This document shows positions 1 through 11,715 of a stretch of 64,000 nucleotides of DNA, piece after piece (position 1 is the first letter of the stretch; each line of letters starts with the position of its first letter). Source of the DNA: Mycobacterium sp. ST-F2 (GTDB lineage Bacteria > Actinomycetota > Actinomycetes > Mycobacteriales > Mycobacteriaceae); assembly GCF_001905655.1 (NCBI RefSeq), contig NZ_JMHT01000016.1:62001-126000 (forward strand), given 5' to 3'. The notes below the pieces were generated by a model that was not told the DNA's origin, ran no database searches, and worked only from the letters and a program-made list of their open reading frames with translations. Made by a program: the position numbers and the translations under genes.

Positions 1-1
1 C

Positions 2-2086
<2,085 letters not shown>

Positions 2087-2097
<11 letters not shown>

Positions 2098-2713
2098 GGC
2101 CATCGCCGGCGTCGCGCACGAGCCGTCGGGCACGCCCAAGGGGACAGTGCTGCTCACCCACGGCGCCGGCAGTAACCGCGACGCGGCGCTGCTCGTCCGG
2201 CTCTGCGACGAATGGGCGCGCCACGGTTGGCTGGCCATCCGCTACGACCTGCCGTACCGGCGCCGCCGGCCGAAGGGGCCGCCGTCGAACTCGGCGGCGT
2301 CCGACCAGCAGGGCATCACCGAGGCCATCGAGTTGGCCCACACCCTGACCGACGGGCCCGTGATCGCCGGCGGCCATTCCTACGGCGGCCGGATGACGTC
2401 CATGGTGGCAGCCGCCGGGGCTGACCTGGCCCTGCTGGCGCTGTCGTCGTATCCCCTCCACCCGCCCGGTAAGCCAGAGCGGGCCCGCACCGAGCATCTG
2501 CCCCAGATCGCCGTCCCGACGGTCTTCACGCACGGCACGGCCGACCCGTTCGGCACCATCGCCGAGCTCACGGCCGCCGCTGCCCTGATCCCCGCCCCCA
2601 CCGAGCTCGTGGAGATCACCGGCGCCCGCCATGACCTGGGTTCCAAGACGCTGGACGTCCCCGCGCTGGCGGCTACTAGGGCCATTGGACTCATGGCCGC
2701 AGGCGGTACCTGA
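2087..2713 (+). CDS. Small alpha/beta hydrolase (Rv0421c-type)
   Basis: A 208-residue alpha/beta-hydrolase of the dienelactone-hydrolase/KANL3-Tex30 type. Visible elements are an N-terminal THGAGSNRD oxyanion-hole segment, the nucleophile elbow GHSYGG (about residue 97), a THGTADPFG acid loop and a late GARHDLG histidine. It starts 11 bp inside thiD, so it is the third gene of the thiC-thiD operon. The same neighbour occurs beside thiD in M. tuberculosis (from memory). Substrate unknown; a role in thiamine metabolism is not implied by the sequence. Confidence 0.85.
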
Positions 2714-2720
2714 GGTACCG
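2704..2720. promoter_or_regulatory. 17-bp inverted repeat before the monooxygenase
   Basis: CGGTACC and GGTACCG flank a 3-bp TGA centre that is also the stop codon of the preceding hydrolase. The repeat ends 7 bp before the ATG of the monooxygenase gene, so it could be an operator or an RNA hairpin masking the start region. Function is inferred only from symmetry and position. Confidence 0.35.
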
Positions 2721-2727
2721 TCTGACT

Positions 2728-4215
2728 ATGACGACGCAGCAGTTCGACGCGGTCATCGTCGGCGCAGGATTCGCCGGTATCGGTGCGGCCATCCAGCTCA
2801 AACGCCTCGGGATCGAGAACTTCATCATCCTGGAGCGCGAGGACGACCTCGGCGGCACGTGGTACGTCAACCACTACCCCGGCCTCGCCGTCGACGTGCC
2901 GACCACCACCTACTCGTACTTCTTCGAGCCCAACCCGAACTGGTCGCGGCTGTTCACCCCGGGCCCGGAGATCAAGCGGTACGCCGACGACGTCGCGGCC
3001 AAGTACGACGTGCGCCGGCACATCCGATTCAACGTCGTCGTCAACGGGGCCCGCTGGGACGAGGAAGCCTCACTGTGGCGCATCAGCGTCGCCGACGGCG
3101 AAACCCTCAGCGCCCGCTACCTGATCACCGCCACCGGGTTCCTGTCGCAGCCGAACATCCCGGCGATTCCGGGTATCGAGACGTTCGAAGGCCGCGTCAT
3201 CCACACCACCGACTGGGACGACGACTACGACCCCGCGGGCAAGCGCGTCGCGGTCATCGGTACCGGTGCCACCGCGGTGCAGCTGATTCCCGAGCTGGCC
3301 AAGACCGCCGCCGATCTGACGGTGTTCCAGCGCACGCCGATCTGGGTGGTGCCCAAGATCGACCCGCGGTTCGGCGCCCGGGCCAAGAAGATGTTCGCCC
3401 GCTTCCCGTTGACGCAGCGCGTACTTCGCTGGCTCACCGACTCGATCTACGAGGTCATGGTGTCCGTCGGCGTCCGCCACTACGGCATGTTCCGGGGCCG
3501 CTTCAACATCTCGGCATCCGACCTGTCGAAGATGCACCGGTTCTTCGTCATCCGCGACAAGGATCTGAGGCGCCGGCTGACCCCGGACTACGACTTCGGT
3601 TGCAAGCGGCCGACTTTCAGCAACGGCTACTACCAGGCCTTCAACCGGCCCAACGTGCACCTGCAGGACGCGGGCATCGACCACATCGTCGCCGACGGCA
3701 TCATCGGCAACGACGGCGTCAAGGTTGAGATCGACACCCTGGTGCTCGCAACGGGTTTCGACCTGTGGGAGGCCAACTTCCCCGCCATCGAGGTGATCGG
3801 CCGCGAGGGCCGCGATCTCGGAAAGTGGTGGCGCGAAACGCGGTTCCAGGCCTACCAGGGCGTGTCGATGCCGTACTTCCCGAACTACCTGAGCCTGGCC
3901 AGCCCGTACGCCTTCCTGGGGTTGAACTTCTTCAACACCATGGAGTACCAGATGCGGCTGATGGACCGGCTTTTCACCGAAGTCAAGGCGCGCGGGGCGA
4001 CGACGTTCGAGGTCACCGAGGAAGCCAACACCGCCTTCCTGGACCGGATGACCGAACTGCTCGGCGACTCGCTGTTCACGCTGGGCAACTGCGCCAGCGC
4101 CCACTCGTACTATTTCAATCCCGCGGGTGAGCCCACGCTGCTGCGGCCGTCGTCGACCGAGACGGCGATCCGGGAAGCGTCCGAATTTCCGTTGAGCGAC
4201 TACAAGATTTCGTGA
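2728..4215 (+). CDS. Flavin-containing monooxygenase (Baeyer-Villiger type)
   Basis: FAD/NADPH-dependent oxygenase of 495 residues, the usual length for class B monooxygenases. The N-terminal FAD Rossmann motif GAGFAGIG, the second nucleotide-binding motif GTGATAVQ (about residue 175) and a Baeyer-Villiger-type fingerprint FEGRVIHTTDW (about residues 153-163) are visible. The fingerprint ends in WD rather than the common WP, so its class within the family is not certain. Mycobacteria carry many such enzymes, with roles in ketone or sulfide oxidation and prodrug activation. Starts 14 bp after the hydrolase stop, just downstream of an inverted repeat. Confidence 0.88.
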   Translation: MTTQQFDAVIVGAGFAGIGAAIQLKRLGIENFIILEREDDLGGTWYVNHYPGLAVDVPTTTYSYFFEPNPNWSRLFTPGPEIKRYADDVAAKYDVRRHIRFNVVVNGARWDEEASLWRISVADGETLSARYLITATGFLSQPNIPAIPGIETFEGRVIHTTDWDDDYDPAGKRVAVIGTGATAVQLIPELAKTAADLTVFQRTPIWVVPKIDPRFGARAKKMFARFPLTQRVLRWLTDSIYEVMVSVGVRHYGMFRGRFNISASDLSKMHRFFVIRDKDLRRRLTPDYDFGCKRPTFSNGYYQAFNRPNVHLQDAGIDHIVADGIIGNDGVKVEIDTLVLATGFDLWEANFPAIEVIGREGRDLGKWWRETRFQAYQGVSMPYFPNYLSLASPYAFLGLNFFNTMEYQMRLMDRLFTEVKARGATTFEVTEEANTAFLDRMTELLGDSLFTLGNCASAHSYYFNPAGEPTLLRPSSTETAIREASEFPLSDYKIS

Positions 4216-4231
4216 TCAGAGAGGACCACAG

Positions 4232-4513
4232 GTGACCGACGCCGCTGAGAACACCGCTGGGAAGAAGAGCCTGCTGACCGGCATCCTGCTGGCACTGGCC
4301 GGGGTGGCGCACTTCGTCAAGCCGGACCTGTTCAAGGGCATCACCGCGACGGCGTTCCCGCAGGACATCGACAAGCATCTGCAGATCAACGGGTCCATCG
4401 AGACGGCGCTCGGCGTCGGTCTGATCGTGCCCCAGACCCGCAAGGTCGCCACCGTCGGTGCTATCGGCTACGTCCTGTACCTGGCCGCGAACGTCATTCG
4501 CAACCGCGCCTGA
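4232..4513 (+). CDS. Small DoxX-like membrane protein
   Basis: 93-residue protein with two or three hydrophobic segments (about residues 14-28, 52-66 and 70-88). The pattern GILLALAGVAHFVKP followed by a TAFP segment resembles the DoxX/MauE-like small membrane proteins; I recognise this by pattern only. A GTG start follows the AGAGGACCACAG region 16 bp after the monooxygenase stop, so the two are probably co-transcribed. Role unknown. Its stop abuts the convergent MFS gene with no spacer. Confidence 0.7.
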   Translation: MTDAAENTAGKKSLLTGILLALAGVAHFVKPDLFKGITATAFPQDIDKHLQINGSIETALGVGLIVPQTRKVATVGAIGYVLYLAANVIRNRA

Positions 4514-5704
4514 CTACGCCGTGGCGGGCAGGTGCTTGGACCAGCCCGCGGCGCAGACGACGGTACAGCCCGCCGCCAGTAGACCGACCACGGTGAGCAT
4601 CGTCGGGTAGCTGACGTAGTGGGCCAACGCTGCCAGCACCGCCGGCAGCAGGAAACCGACGTACGCCAGCGAGTAATAGACGCCAGAAACCCCAGCCAGC
4701 TCATGGGGTTTGGCGATGCGCTGAATCTCCAGCAGCCCGGACACGATGGCGATGCCGTAGGCGCTGCCCAGCAGCATGGCCACCAACACCGCGATGGCCG
4801 GTGACCGCGTGACGGCGGTGGCGACCGCGGCGAACACCCCGGCCGACATCAGCACCATCGACACCACCACCGCGCGGGCGCTGGAATGGTCGTCCAATCG
4901 CCTCGCGATCGGCTGCACCAGCACGCCGCACGCCAGCGTCAGCACCGTCAAGCCCGCGGTGTACAGCAGCGCCCAGGAACCCAGCCGATCGGCCACGAGG
5001 GCCGGCACGATGGCGTACGCGATGGCCGCGGAGCCGAACACCCACGGCGCCATCGGGGCCACCACGCGGACGAAGCGGCGGTGCGTCGCGGCCGGAACTC
5101 GCAACTGGGACAACAGGTCTCCGCTGACCCGCGCGCCGCGGGTCTCCACCGTCCGGGTCAGCACCAGCCAGAGCGCCGGCACACACAGCGCCGCCTGCAC
5201 CAGATACGTCAGGGTCAGGGGCAACGGCGCGAACTGCGCCAGCAGGCCCGAACACAGCGGCCCGATGGCCAGCCCGAGCGACAGCCAGATCGAGGCCCGG
5301 CGCGCGCCGGCGCCGGTCGCGGCCGAGTCATACGGCGGCGCGGACAGCTCGGCGATCCAGGTCGAGCCGACCGCCATTGCGACGCCCACACTCAGCCCGC
5401 AAAGCAGCCGACCCATGAAAAGTGCTGGGAATCTGCCGAGTTCGCCTGTGGCGAGGATCAGGCTGCCCAGCGCCGAGCTAATCAGCCCGGCAACCATCAA
5501 CGGCCGGCGGCCATAGCGGTTCGACATCGCCGCGGCGACCAGCAGCCCGGGGATCAGACCCAGCACGTAGGCGCCCAGCAGGACGTCGACGTCCACGCGG
5601 GAGTACCCGGCGCGGTGCACGTACTCGATCAGCATCGGCGTGAATTGGTTTCCGCCCCAACCGATGCAGAAGACACCGGCGGCGACCGCGAGCCAGGGCC
5701 TCAT
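4514..5704 (-). CDS. MFS transporter
   Basis: Twelve-helix major facilitator of 396 residues at normal length. The MFS loop motif between helices 2 and 3 is recognisable as SNRYGRRPLMV (about residues 62-72). The start codon overlaps the stop of the upstream GntR regulator as ATGA, so this is the second gene of a regulator-transporter operon. Substrate cannot be predicted; the arrangement suggests an efflux or uptake pump induced by a small ligand of the GntR protein. Confidence 0.88.
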   Translation of the reverse strand: MRPWLAVAAGVFCIGWGGNQFTPMLIEYVHRAGYSRVDVDVLLGAYVLGLIPGLLVAAAMSNRYGRRPLMVAGLISSALGSLILATGELGRFPALFMGRLLCGLSVGVAMAVGSTWIAELSAPPYDSAATGAGARRASIWLSLGLAIGPLCSGLLAQFAPLPLTLTYLVQAALCVPALWLVLTRTVETRGARVSGDLLSQLRVPAATHRRFVRVVAPMAPWVFGSAAIAYAIVPALVADRLGSWALLYTAGLTVLTLACGVLVQPIARRLDDHSSARAVVVSMVLMSAGVFAAVATAVTRSPAIAVLVAMLLGSAYGIAIVSGLLEIQRIAKPHELAGVSGVYYSLAYVGFLLPAVLAALAHYVSYPTMLTVVGLLAAGCTVVCAAGWSKHLPATA

Positions 5705-6339
5705 CGGAGCACCACCTCGTAGGTCGACTCGAGGTGCGCGAGCAGACGGGCGTCGAACGCCGCCGCGTCGCGGGTCCCGATGGCCTGGGCCAGTTCGGCA
5801 TGCTCGGCGATGAGCCGGTCGACGAGGCTCCTGTCGGCCTGCACGGCGTCGGCCATCATGCGACGCTGCCGGTCCCCCAGCGAGCCGTAGAAACGCTGCG
5901 CGATGCAGTTGCCCGCCGCATCGACGATGTGCCGGTGAAAGGCGTCGTCGAGTTCGGCGAAGCGCACCAGGTCGGCGGCAGCACCGCGCTGCTGGTCGAT
6001 CAGGCGGGCGAGTTCGGCAGACGCCGCCTGCGCGGTGGTTTCGGAGCGGCAGAGCCGGCGCACGGCGCTGCCCTCCAGCGCCAGGCGCATCTCGAGCAGA
6101 TCAGTGGCTTCCCGCGGCGGGATGGGCACAACGACCGCGCCCCGGCGGGGCAGCAGGTCGAGCAGGTCCTCCGCGGCCAGGCGTAGGAAGGCCTCGTGCA
6201 CCGGCGTCCGGCTCACTCCCAGTTCGGCCGCGACCTCGACCTCGCTCAGCAGTTGGCCACCCTTGACCGCACCGACCAGGATCTTTGCCTTGGTATCCCG
6301 GTAGGCGCGCTCGCTGGCGGGAGTCTGCTCGATGGCCAT
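5701..6339 (-). CDS. GntR-family (FCD) transcriptional regulator
   Basis: 212-residue regulator. The N-terminal winged helix-turn-helix (about residues 12-70) contains the recognition-helix pattern LGVSRTPVHEA. The C-terminal all-helical FCD ligand-binding domain shows the ELDDAFHRHIVDAAGN histidine region and a second downstream His. I chose the ATG at 6339, because a longer frame to 6378 would run through the palindromic operator. It is the first gene of an operon with the MFS transporter and probably represses itself through the double site just upstream. Confidence 0.9.
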   Translation of the reverse strand: MAIEQTPASERAYRDTKAKILVGAVKGGQLLSEVEVAAELGVSRTPVHEAFLRLAAEDLLDLLPRRGAVVVPIPPREATDLLEMRLALEGSAVRRLCRSETTAQAASAELARLIDQQRGAAADLVRFAELDDAFHRHIVDAAGNCIAQRFYGSLGDRQRRMMADAVQADRSLVDRLIAEHAELAQAIGTRDAAAFDARLLAHLESTYEVVLR

Positions 6340-6355
6340 CTGACAACGGTAGCAA

Positions 6356-6379
6356 CTTGCATGCAAGGTTGCATACAAG
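6356..6379. promoter_or_regulatory. Tandem palindromic operator for the GntR regulator
   Basis: Two adjacent 12-mers, CTTGCATGCAAG (perfect palindrome) and GTTGCATACAAG, lie end to end 17 bp upstream of the regulator's start codon. The TTGCATnCAA core resembles the compact palindromes bound by FCD-type GntR proteins, which usually autoregulate. Binding is inferred from position and symmetry. Confidence 0.7.
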
Positions 6380-6406
6380 CAGTGACGGACCTAACTCAGG
6401 GCCTGA

Positions 6407-6811
6407 TCAGTGCTGCTGCGGCCCGAAGTTGTTGAAGCCGCCGCGCTCGCGCGGCTGCGGCTGGTAGACCGTCGAGGTCTGCACCGACGTCGACGTTTCC
6501 GTCGAGGTCTGCACCGACGTCGAGGTCTCGGTCTGCGTCTGGGTCTCGGTCTGGGTGGCCGTCTCGGTGTTGGTCACCGTCTCCGGAGCGGGCGCCGGCG
6601 CCTGCTGCTGACCGCCGCCCGCGCTACCGCCGCCACCACCGCCGTGGTGCTGCTTGGCCGTCGTCGTGGTGGTCGTGGTGCTCGACGGGGTGACTGTCAC
6701 GGTGGCCGGCGCGTTGTTGCCCTGCGAACCACAGGCGACGGTCAGCCCGCCCATGGCCACGACAGTCACGGTGCCGGCAACGGCCGACCAACGGCGATAG
6801 GTGCTTTTCAT
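6407..6811 (-). CDS. Thr/Gln-rich lipoprotein of unknown function
   Basis: 134-residue lipoprotein. The signal peptide ends in a lipobox LTVAC (about residues 24-28). The mature part is low complexity: a TVTVTP and poly-Thr stretch, a poly-Gly patch, then TETQTQTETSTSVQT-type repeats before a PQPRERGG tail. Such Thr-rich tails are typical of extracellular linkers that may be O-mannosylated in mycobacteria. A second in-frame ATG lies 9 bp upstream (6820). It lies upstream of gntR on the same strand with a 67-bp gap that holds the operator. Confidence 0.75.
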   Translation of the reverse strand: MKSTYRRWSAVAGTVTVVAMGGLTVACGSQGNNAPATVTVTPSSTTTTTTTAKQHHGGGGGGSAGGGQQQAPAPAPETVTNTETATQTETQTQTETSTSVQTSTETSTSVQTSTVYQPQPRERGGFNNFGPQQH

Positions 6812-6893
6812 GGGCACCATTACTAACCCGGCAACCTGGCAACCGGACTCACAGGAACGGCGATTCCAGTTATGCAGTAGCTGTGAAACTCGG

Positions 6894-8369
6894 CTACTTG
6901 CCTGCTTGCCGGTGTCGTTCGTCGTGCAACGGCACACCGTTGGGGCCCGTCAGCGACTGCGCGTACGTGCCGACCGCAAACGCGACGGTGGGTCCGGTCA
7001 CGGCCAGCGCCGCGCGGTTCAGCTGCTCGACGGTATCGCCCTTCGGCCCGTACCCGGGATCGAAAGCGGCGCCCGCCTGTCCGCCCCACAAGCGCGCCTG
7101 GATCGGTGATTTCCGCTGCGACGTGCCGGTCGAGATGCCGCCGACCGGAATCCCGGCGGTGAGGAACGGACCGTAGCCACTGCCCAGATCCATCGTCATG
7201 TCGGCGGGCCGCTTGCCGGCGAGATACAGATATCCGGCCAGCGTGCGCTCGAGCCCGGCCGACCCGGCGGGCACCGCGTCAAGCGGGATCTCAGGGTTCG
7301 CCTGGCCGGACTGGTCGCCGTCGAACGTGAAGAACCCGGCGTTGGGTGAACCGAGGATGTCGAAATCCAGATACAGCGCAATGTCATTCAGCGGTTCGGC
7401 AGCCAACCCGCGCACGTACTTGGTGGCGCCTTCCTGACCCACGGCGCCCGAACCCCAGAACGTGAACCGCACCGCGTTCTCGATCTTCGGCGAGCCGCCC
7501 AGCGCTGCGGCCGTCTCCAGCAGTGCCGACACCCCGGTTGCCGCGTCATTGATGCCCGCGCTCGTCGGCGCGCTGTCGAGGTGCGCGCCCGCCAGCACGA
7601 CGCTGTGCTGGTCGCCGGTCTTGGTCTGAGCCAAGACGTTTCGCGATTTCACACCGGTGTTCTTGGCGTCGAGGGTGAGCTTCACCGGGCTGTTGGTTTT
7701 CAGCAGTACGGCATCGGCGTCCTTGCCGATGATGCCCACCGGCGTGTTGAGGTGTTCGTAGTAGCCGGGGCTGAACAGCCCGCGCGGGGCGCCGTTCGCG
7801 CTGGGCGGGCTGACCACCAGCACCGCGACCGCGCCGCGGGCCACCGCCGCATTCTGCTTGTCGACCACCGAGCACACCGCGTCGTCGACCACCGCGATGG
7901 CTCCCCGCAGGTTGAGGGTGCCGTAATCGTCCGGAGCGCAACCGGCCGGCTTGACAGGGTGCAACGTCGGCGCGGTCAGGCCGCCGGGCGCCGTGGACGT
8001 CAACAGCGAGGCCTGCACGACCCCCCACCGACGGCCACCGACGTCGAGCACCGGATTGCCGGGGGCACCGCGTTCCACGCGCACATACTCGGGGGTCTGC
8101 ACGTCGAACCCTTTGTCCCGCAGCAGGTTCGCGACGTAGTCGACGCTGGCCTGGTAGCCGGGGGTGCCGTCGGCGCGGGTGCCCTTGTTCTCCGCCGCGA
8201 TGGCGGCGAACTTCCTCAGATGCGTGTAGATGCCGTCGGTGCCCACCCTGCCGGCCAGATCGCGCGCGAGATCAGGCGCGGGCGGCGGCGGTGGGGCCGG
8301 TAGCTGCGGCGGTGGTGCACACGACGCCAGAACAGCGGTCAGCAGCCCGGCGGCCAGTGCCCGCCTCAT
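6894..8369 (-). CDS. M28-family lipoprotein, catalytically degenerate LpqL paralogue
   Basis: 491-residue lipoprotein with lipobox VLASC near residue 17, a PA-type insert and an M28 aminopeptidase fold. The first zinc ligands are kept (GAHLDS, GINDAATG). The segment that should carry the catalytic and zinc-binding glutamates (WGAEEEG in the upstream paralogue) reads WGSGAVGQEG here. The final His ligand (YHKKTDD in the paralogue) reads YGPKGDT. I infer a pseudo-peptidase, perhaps a binding protein. Its start overlaps the stop of the active-looking paralogue by 4 bp (ATGA), so they form one operon after a tandem duplication. Confidence 0.88.
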   Translation of the reverse strand: MRRALAAGLLTAVLASCAPPPQLPAPPPPPAPDLARDLAGRVGTDGIYTHLRKFAAIAAENKGTRADGTPGYQASVDYVANLLRDKGFDVQTPEYVRVERGAPGNPVLDVGGRRWGVVQASLLTSTAPGGLTAPTLHPVKPAGCAPDDYGTLNLRGAIAVVDDAVCSVVDKQNAAVARGAVAVLVVSPPSANGAPRGLFSPGYYEHLNTPVGIIGKDADAVLLKTNSPVKLTLDAKNTGVKSRNVLAQTKTGDQHSVVLAGAHLDSAPTSAGINDAATGVSALLETAAALGGSPKIENAVRFTFWGSGAVGQEGATKYVRGLAAEPLNDIALYLDFDILGSPNAGFFTFDGDQSGQANPEIPLDAVPAGSAGLERTLAGYLYLAGKRPADMTMDLGSGYGPFLTAGIPVGGISTGTSQRKSPIQARLWGGQAGAAFDPGYGPKGDTVEQLNRAALAVTGPTVAFAVGTYAQSLTGPNGVPLHDERHRQAGK

Positions 8370-9838
8370 GATGCCGAGACCACGTGCCGGGTCCGGTCAT
8401 CGCGGACCGGAACGCCGTTGCGGCCACTCAAATCCTGGGCGTACCGCCCCACCCCGAAAGCCACTCCACGACCCATGATGTCCATTGCCGTGCGGTTGAT
8501 GTGCGCCAAGTCGTCCGTCTTCTTGTGGTAGTTGGAGTCGAAAGGTTTTCCGGCGGTGCCGCCCCACAGCCGGGCCTGCTCGTCGTTCATGTTTTCCTCG
8601 TCGCCGGTGCCCAACCCACCCGCCGGGATACCGGCCTTGGTGAAGGCGTCGTAGTCCGACCGTCCGTTGAACGGGTAGTCCTGAGGCGGCTTACCGGCAT
8701 CGGACAGATACGCCGTGAAGGTGCGATCGATTCCCGCCGAGCCCTCCGGGATACGCGGCACCAGGTCGTCGGCCAGCGGCGGGCCGGACAGGTTGCCGTC
8801 GTAACTGAAATAGCCGGCGTTCTCCGAGGCCAGCATGTCGAAATTCAGATACAGCGCAATGTCTTTGAGCGCCTCGACGTCGAGGGATTCGATGTATCGG
8901 TCAGAGCCGATCGTGCCCTCCTCCTCGGCGCCCCAGAACGCGAACCGCACCGCGTTCGCGATCTGCGGGGCGCTGCCCAGCTGCAATGCCGTCTCCAGGA
9001 CCGCGGCCACGCCGGAGCCGTTGTCGTTGATCCCCGGCCCTTCCTTGACGCTGTCCAGATGTGCACCGACCATCACGACGTCATGCTCGGACCCGGTCTT
9101 GGTCTGGGCTATCACGTTGCGGGTGTGGTCAACCCGCACACCGGCATCCAGCTTGAGGGTCACCGGCCCCGGCGCGGCCCGCAGCCGGGCCCCGGCGGCC
9201 TTCGGGATCAGTACCACGGGAATCTTCACCGTCGCCTTGGCACCCAGGGTGCCCCCGCGCGCGGGGGCACCCGCGTCGTCGACGTCGTCCTTGTTGTCGG
9301 CCACCACCAGCGCGACCGCGCCGAGGACTGCCGCCGTCGCTTCCTTCACCGCGAAGGTGCACGTGCCACGGTCGACCAACACGACCGCGCCCTTGATCGG
9401 AAGGCCGTCGTAATCGGCGCTGTTGCAGCCTGATCCGGGACCGCCCTTGACCGGCACCAGCGGTGCGGTGAGACCGGGGGTGCCCACCGAATACTCCAGC
9501 GCCCGCGCCGGTATCCGTGCGCCGGCCACGGTCAGTTCAGGCGTGTTGTTGTACGCCACCTTGACTTCCATATCCGGAGTGACGACGTCGAAACCCTTGG
9601 CGCGCAGCGCATTCGCGACGTAGTCCACGCTCGCGTCGTAACCAGGTGTGCCGAACGCCCGGTTCCCACCGTGAGCGTCGGCGATGGCCTGCAGCTTGGC
9701 CAGGTGACCGGTCGTCGCCTCGACCGTCACGCTCTTGGACAGCTCGCCGGCGAAGTCATCGGCCGTAGGCTCCGATCGGCCGCACCCCGAGATGCCGACC
9801 GCCAGCACGAGCGCGAGCGCGACGCGGGTGCGGACCAT
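8366..9838 (-). CDS. lpqL: LpqL-type M28 aminopeptidase lipoprotein
   Basis: 490-residue zinc aminopeptidase anchored to the membrane from outside. The lipobox GISGC follows a short hydrophobic signal when translation begins at the ATG at 9838; a longer frame to 10057 adds no signal-like sequence. A PA domain is followed by the M28 catalytic domain with GAHLDS, GINDNGSG, FWGAEEEG and YHKKTDD, so the zinc ligands and general base are all present. It matches the lpqL position beside the thiamine block in M. tuberculosis. Likely trims peptides in the cell envelope. Confidence 0.88.
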   Translation of the reverse strand: MVRTRVALALVLAVGISGCGRSEPTADDFAGELSKSVTVEATTGHLAKLQAIADAHGGNRAFGTPGYDASVDYVANALRAKGFDVVTPDMEVKVAYNNTPELTVAGARIPARALEYSVGTPGLTAPLVPVKGGPGSGCNSADYDGLPIKGAVVLVDRGTCTFAVKEATAAVLGAVALVVADNKDDVDDAGAPARGGTLGAKATVKIPVVLIPKAAGARLRAAPGPVTLKLDAGVRVDHTRNVIAQTKTGSEHDVVMVGAHLDSVKEGPGINDNGSGVAAVLETALQLGSAPQIANAVRFAFWGAEEEGTIGSDRYIESLDVEALKDIALYLNFDMLASENAGYFSYDGNLSGPPLADDLVPRIPEGSAGIDRTFTAYLSDAGKPPQDYPFNGRSDYDAFTKAGIPAGGLGTGDEENMNDEQARLWGGTAGKPFDSNYHKKTDDLAHINRTAMDIMGRGVAFGVGRYAQDLSGRNGVPVRDDRTRHVVSAS

Positions 9839-9989
9839 GGGCACCACCGTAGCGTGCAGGCTCACAGAAACCGATGCACCGGGCCAGATGGCGAAGCTGG
9901 TGGCCGTTCCCGAACGCCCGCAGTGGATGAGCTGAACCGTTTCGGTGGAAGCGCAGCAAACATCAACCGAAATCGGGTATACGGATTCA

Positions 9990-11704
9990 GTGGACAATCC
10001 ACCCGGGCCGACCATCTGCCTCAACATGATCGTGCGCAACGAAGCACACATCGTCACCGAGGTGCTCGATGCGGTCGCGCCCTATATCAGCTACTGGGTC
10101 ATCGTGGATACCGGCTCCGCCGATGGCACCCAGGAGACGATCCGAAATCACATGGCGCATCTCGGAGTCCCCGGGGAGGTCCACGAACGCAGATGGCGCA
10201 ATCTCGGCGAAAACCGTTCCGAAGCACTGCAGCTCGCCCATGGCCACAGTGACTACATCTGGGTCATGGACGCCGACGACACCGTCCGCGGCCGGCCCGA
10301 CTTCACGCGACTCTCCGCCGACGTCTACTCCATGCGGATCAGCGACGGGCTGCTGTACTGGCGGCGGCAGCTATTTCGCGACGGCCTCCCGTGGCGATAC
10401 ATCGGCGTCGTCCACGAATACGCCGACTGCACTGAGCCGTTCCACGAGGAGCGCCTCGAAGGCGACTACTTCATCGAGTCCCGCCGACTCGGCGCCCGTA
10501 ACAACGATCCGCGAAAGTACGAGCGGGATCGCGACCTGTTGCTGGTGGAGGTGCAGCGCGACCCGACGAACGAACGTTCGGCCTTCTACCTCGCCGAAAG
10601 CTATTTCAACCTGGGTGATTTCGCCAACGCCCGAATCTGGTCGGGCCGGCGCGCCGAGATGGGCGGCTGGGACGAAGAGACGTTTTACGCCCTATGCCAG
10701 GTGGCCCGGTCGATGTGCCGCCTGGGCGAACCGTGGCCGCAGGTCTTGGATGCTTACCTGCGGGCTTGGGCGTTCCGGCCTACCCGCGCTGAGCCGCTAC
10801 ATGCCATCGCCGCCGAGTACCGTGCCCGGGGCGAGTATCAGCTCGGTTATCTCTTCGCACGATGCGCAGCGGAGATACCGCTTCCGGAGGCAGACATCCT
10901 GTTCGTCGATTCGTCCGTCTACCAATGGCGTGCCCTCGATGAACAATCCGTCTGCGCATCATGGACCGGCCGGCACGCAGAATCGTTTGCGTTGTGCCGT
11001 CAGCTGCTCGCCCGTACTGACATCAACGGCGAGGACCGCAGCCGAATAGCGAGGAACCGCGATCAGTCCGTTCCGGCGCTGCTCGAAGCCGCGTCGGCAT
11101 ACCCTGAAGCATTGGTACACAACATGTCCAGCCACCAGCGGGGTGCCGCGGTGACGATCAGCCTGCTCGCGGGACCGGACATCCGAACAACCCAACTGGC
11201 GCTCAACACATTCATGAACTGCTGTCTGGACGTAGGCCAGGCACATCGATTCCTGGTGCTCGACACCGGTCTCGCCGGCCGAGACCGGGCACTCTTGTTG
11301 GAGCAGTACCCCTTCCTAGAATTCGTCGATCACACCCCTCGACGGAACCACTGGCAGAACTCAGCGCACTGCGCGAGCACATCAATGGCCGCTACTGGTT
11401 CCATCTCGACCAGGGGTGGCTGTTCTTCGCCCCCGAGAATTTGGTCGGCAGGATGCGGGCAGTCCTCAACGCCGAGCCGACCGTCGTTCAGGTAGGCGTC
11501 AACTTCGCTGACGCACAATCCATCTCCGGCGTGTACGCACGAAACGACATAGTCTTGCGGACCGCTGAAGGCCACCGATACGTCGTCGTCGATGACGCCA
11601 CCCGCGGTCCGGCGATGATCGACCTATGGCGTCTGGACGCCAAACCCGCAGCTGGGCCACGAACAACCGCCCTTGACGAGGTGTTCTGCATCAAGGGCGG
11701 TTGA
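9990..11704 (+). pseudogene. GT2-family glycosyltransferase with TPR-like region, frameshifted
   Basis: The N-terminal half is a GT-A glycosyltransferase: LNMIVRNEAHIV, VDTGSADGTQE and a metal-binding DADD at about residues 90-93. A helical tetratricopeptide-like region follows (YLAESYFNLGDFANARIW). The reading frame runs to 11495, but beyond about 11335 the coding signal moves to another frame that continues HINGRYWFHLDQGWLFF to the stop at 11702-11704. Adding one C to the CCCC run at about 11334-11338 would restore a protein of about 571 residues. The GTG at 9990 is the likely start; an ATG frame exists from 9945. Its stop lies 11 bp from the convergent glycine-rich gene's natural stop. Confidence 0.75.
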
Positions 11705-11715
11705 TCGTTCGCGGT

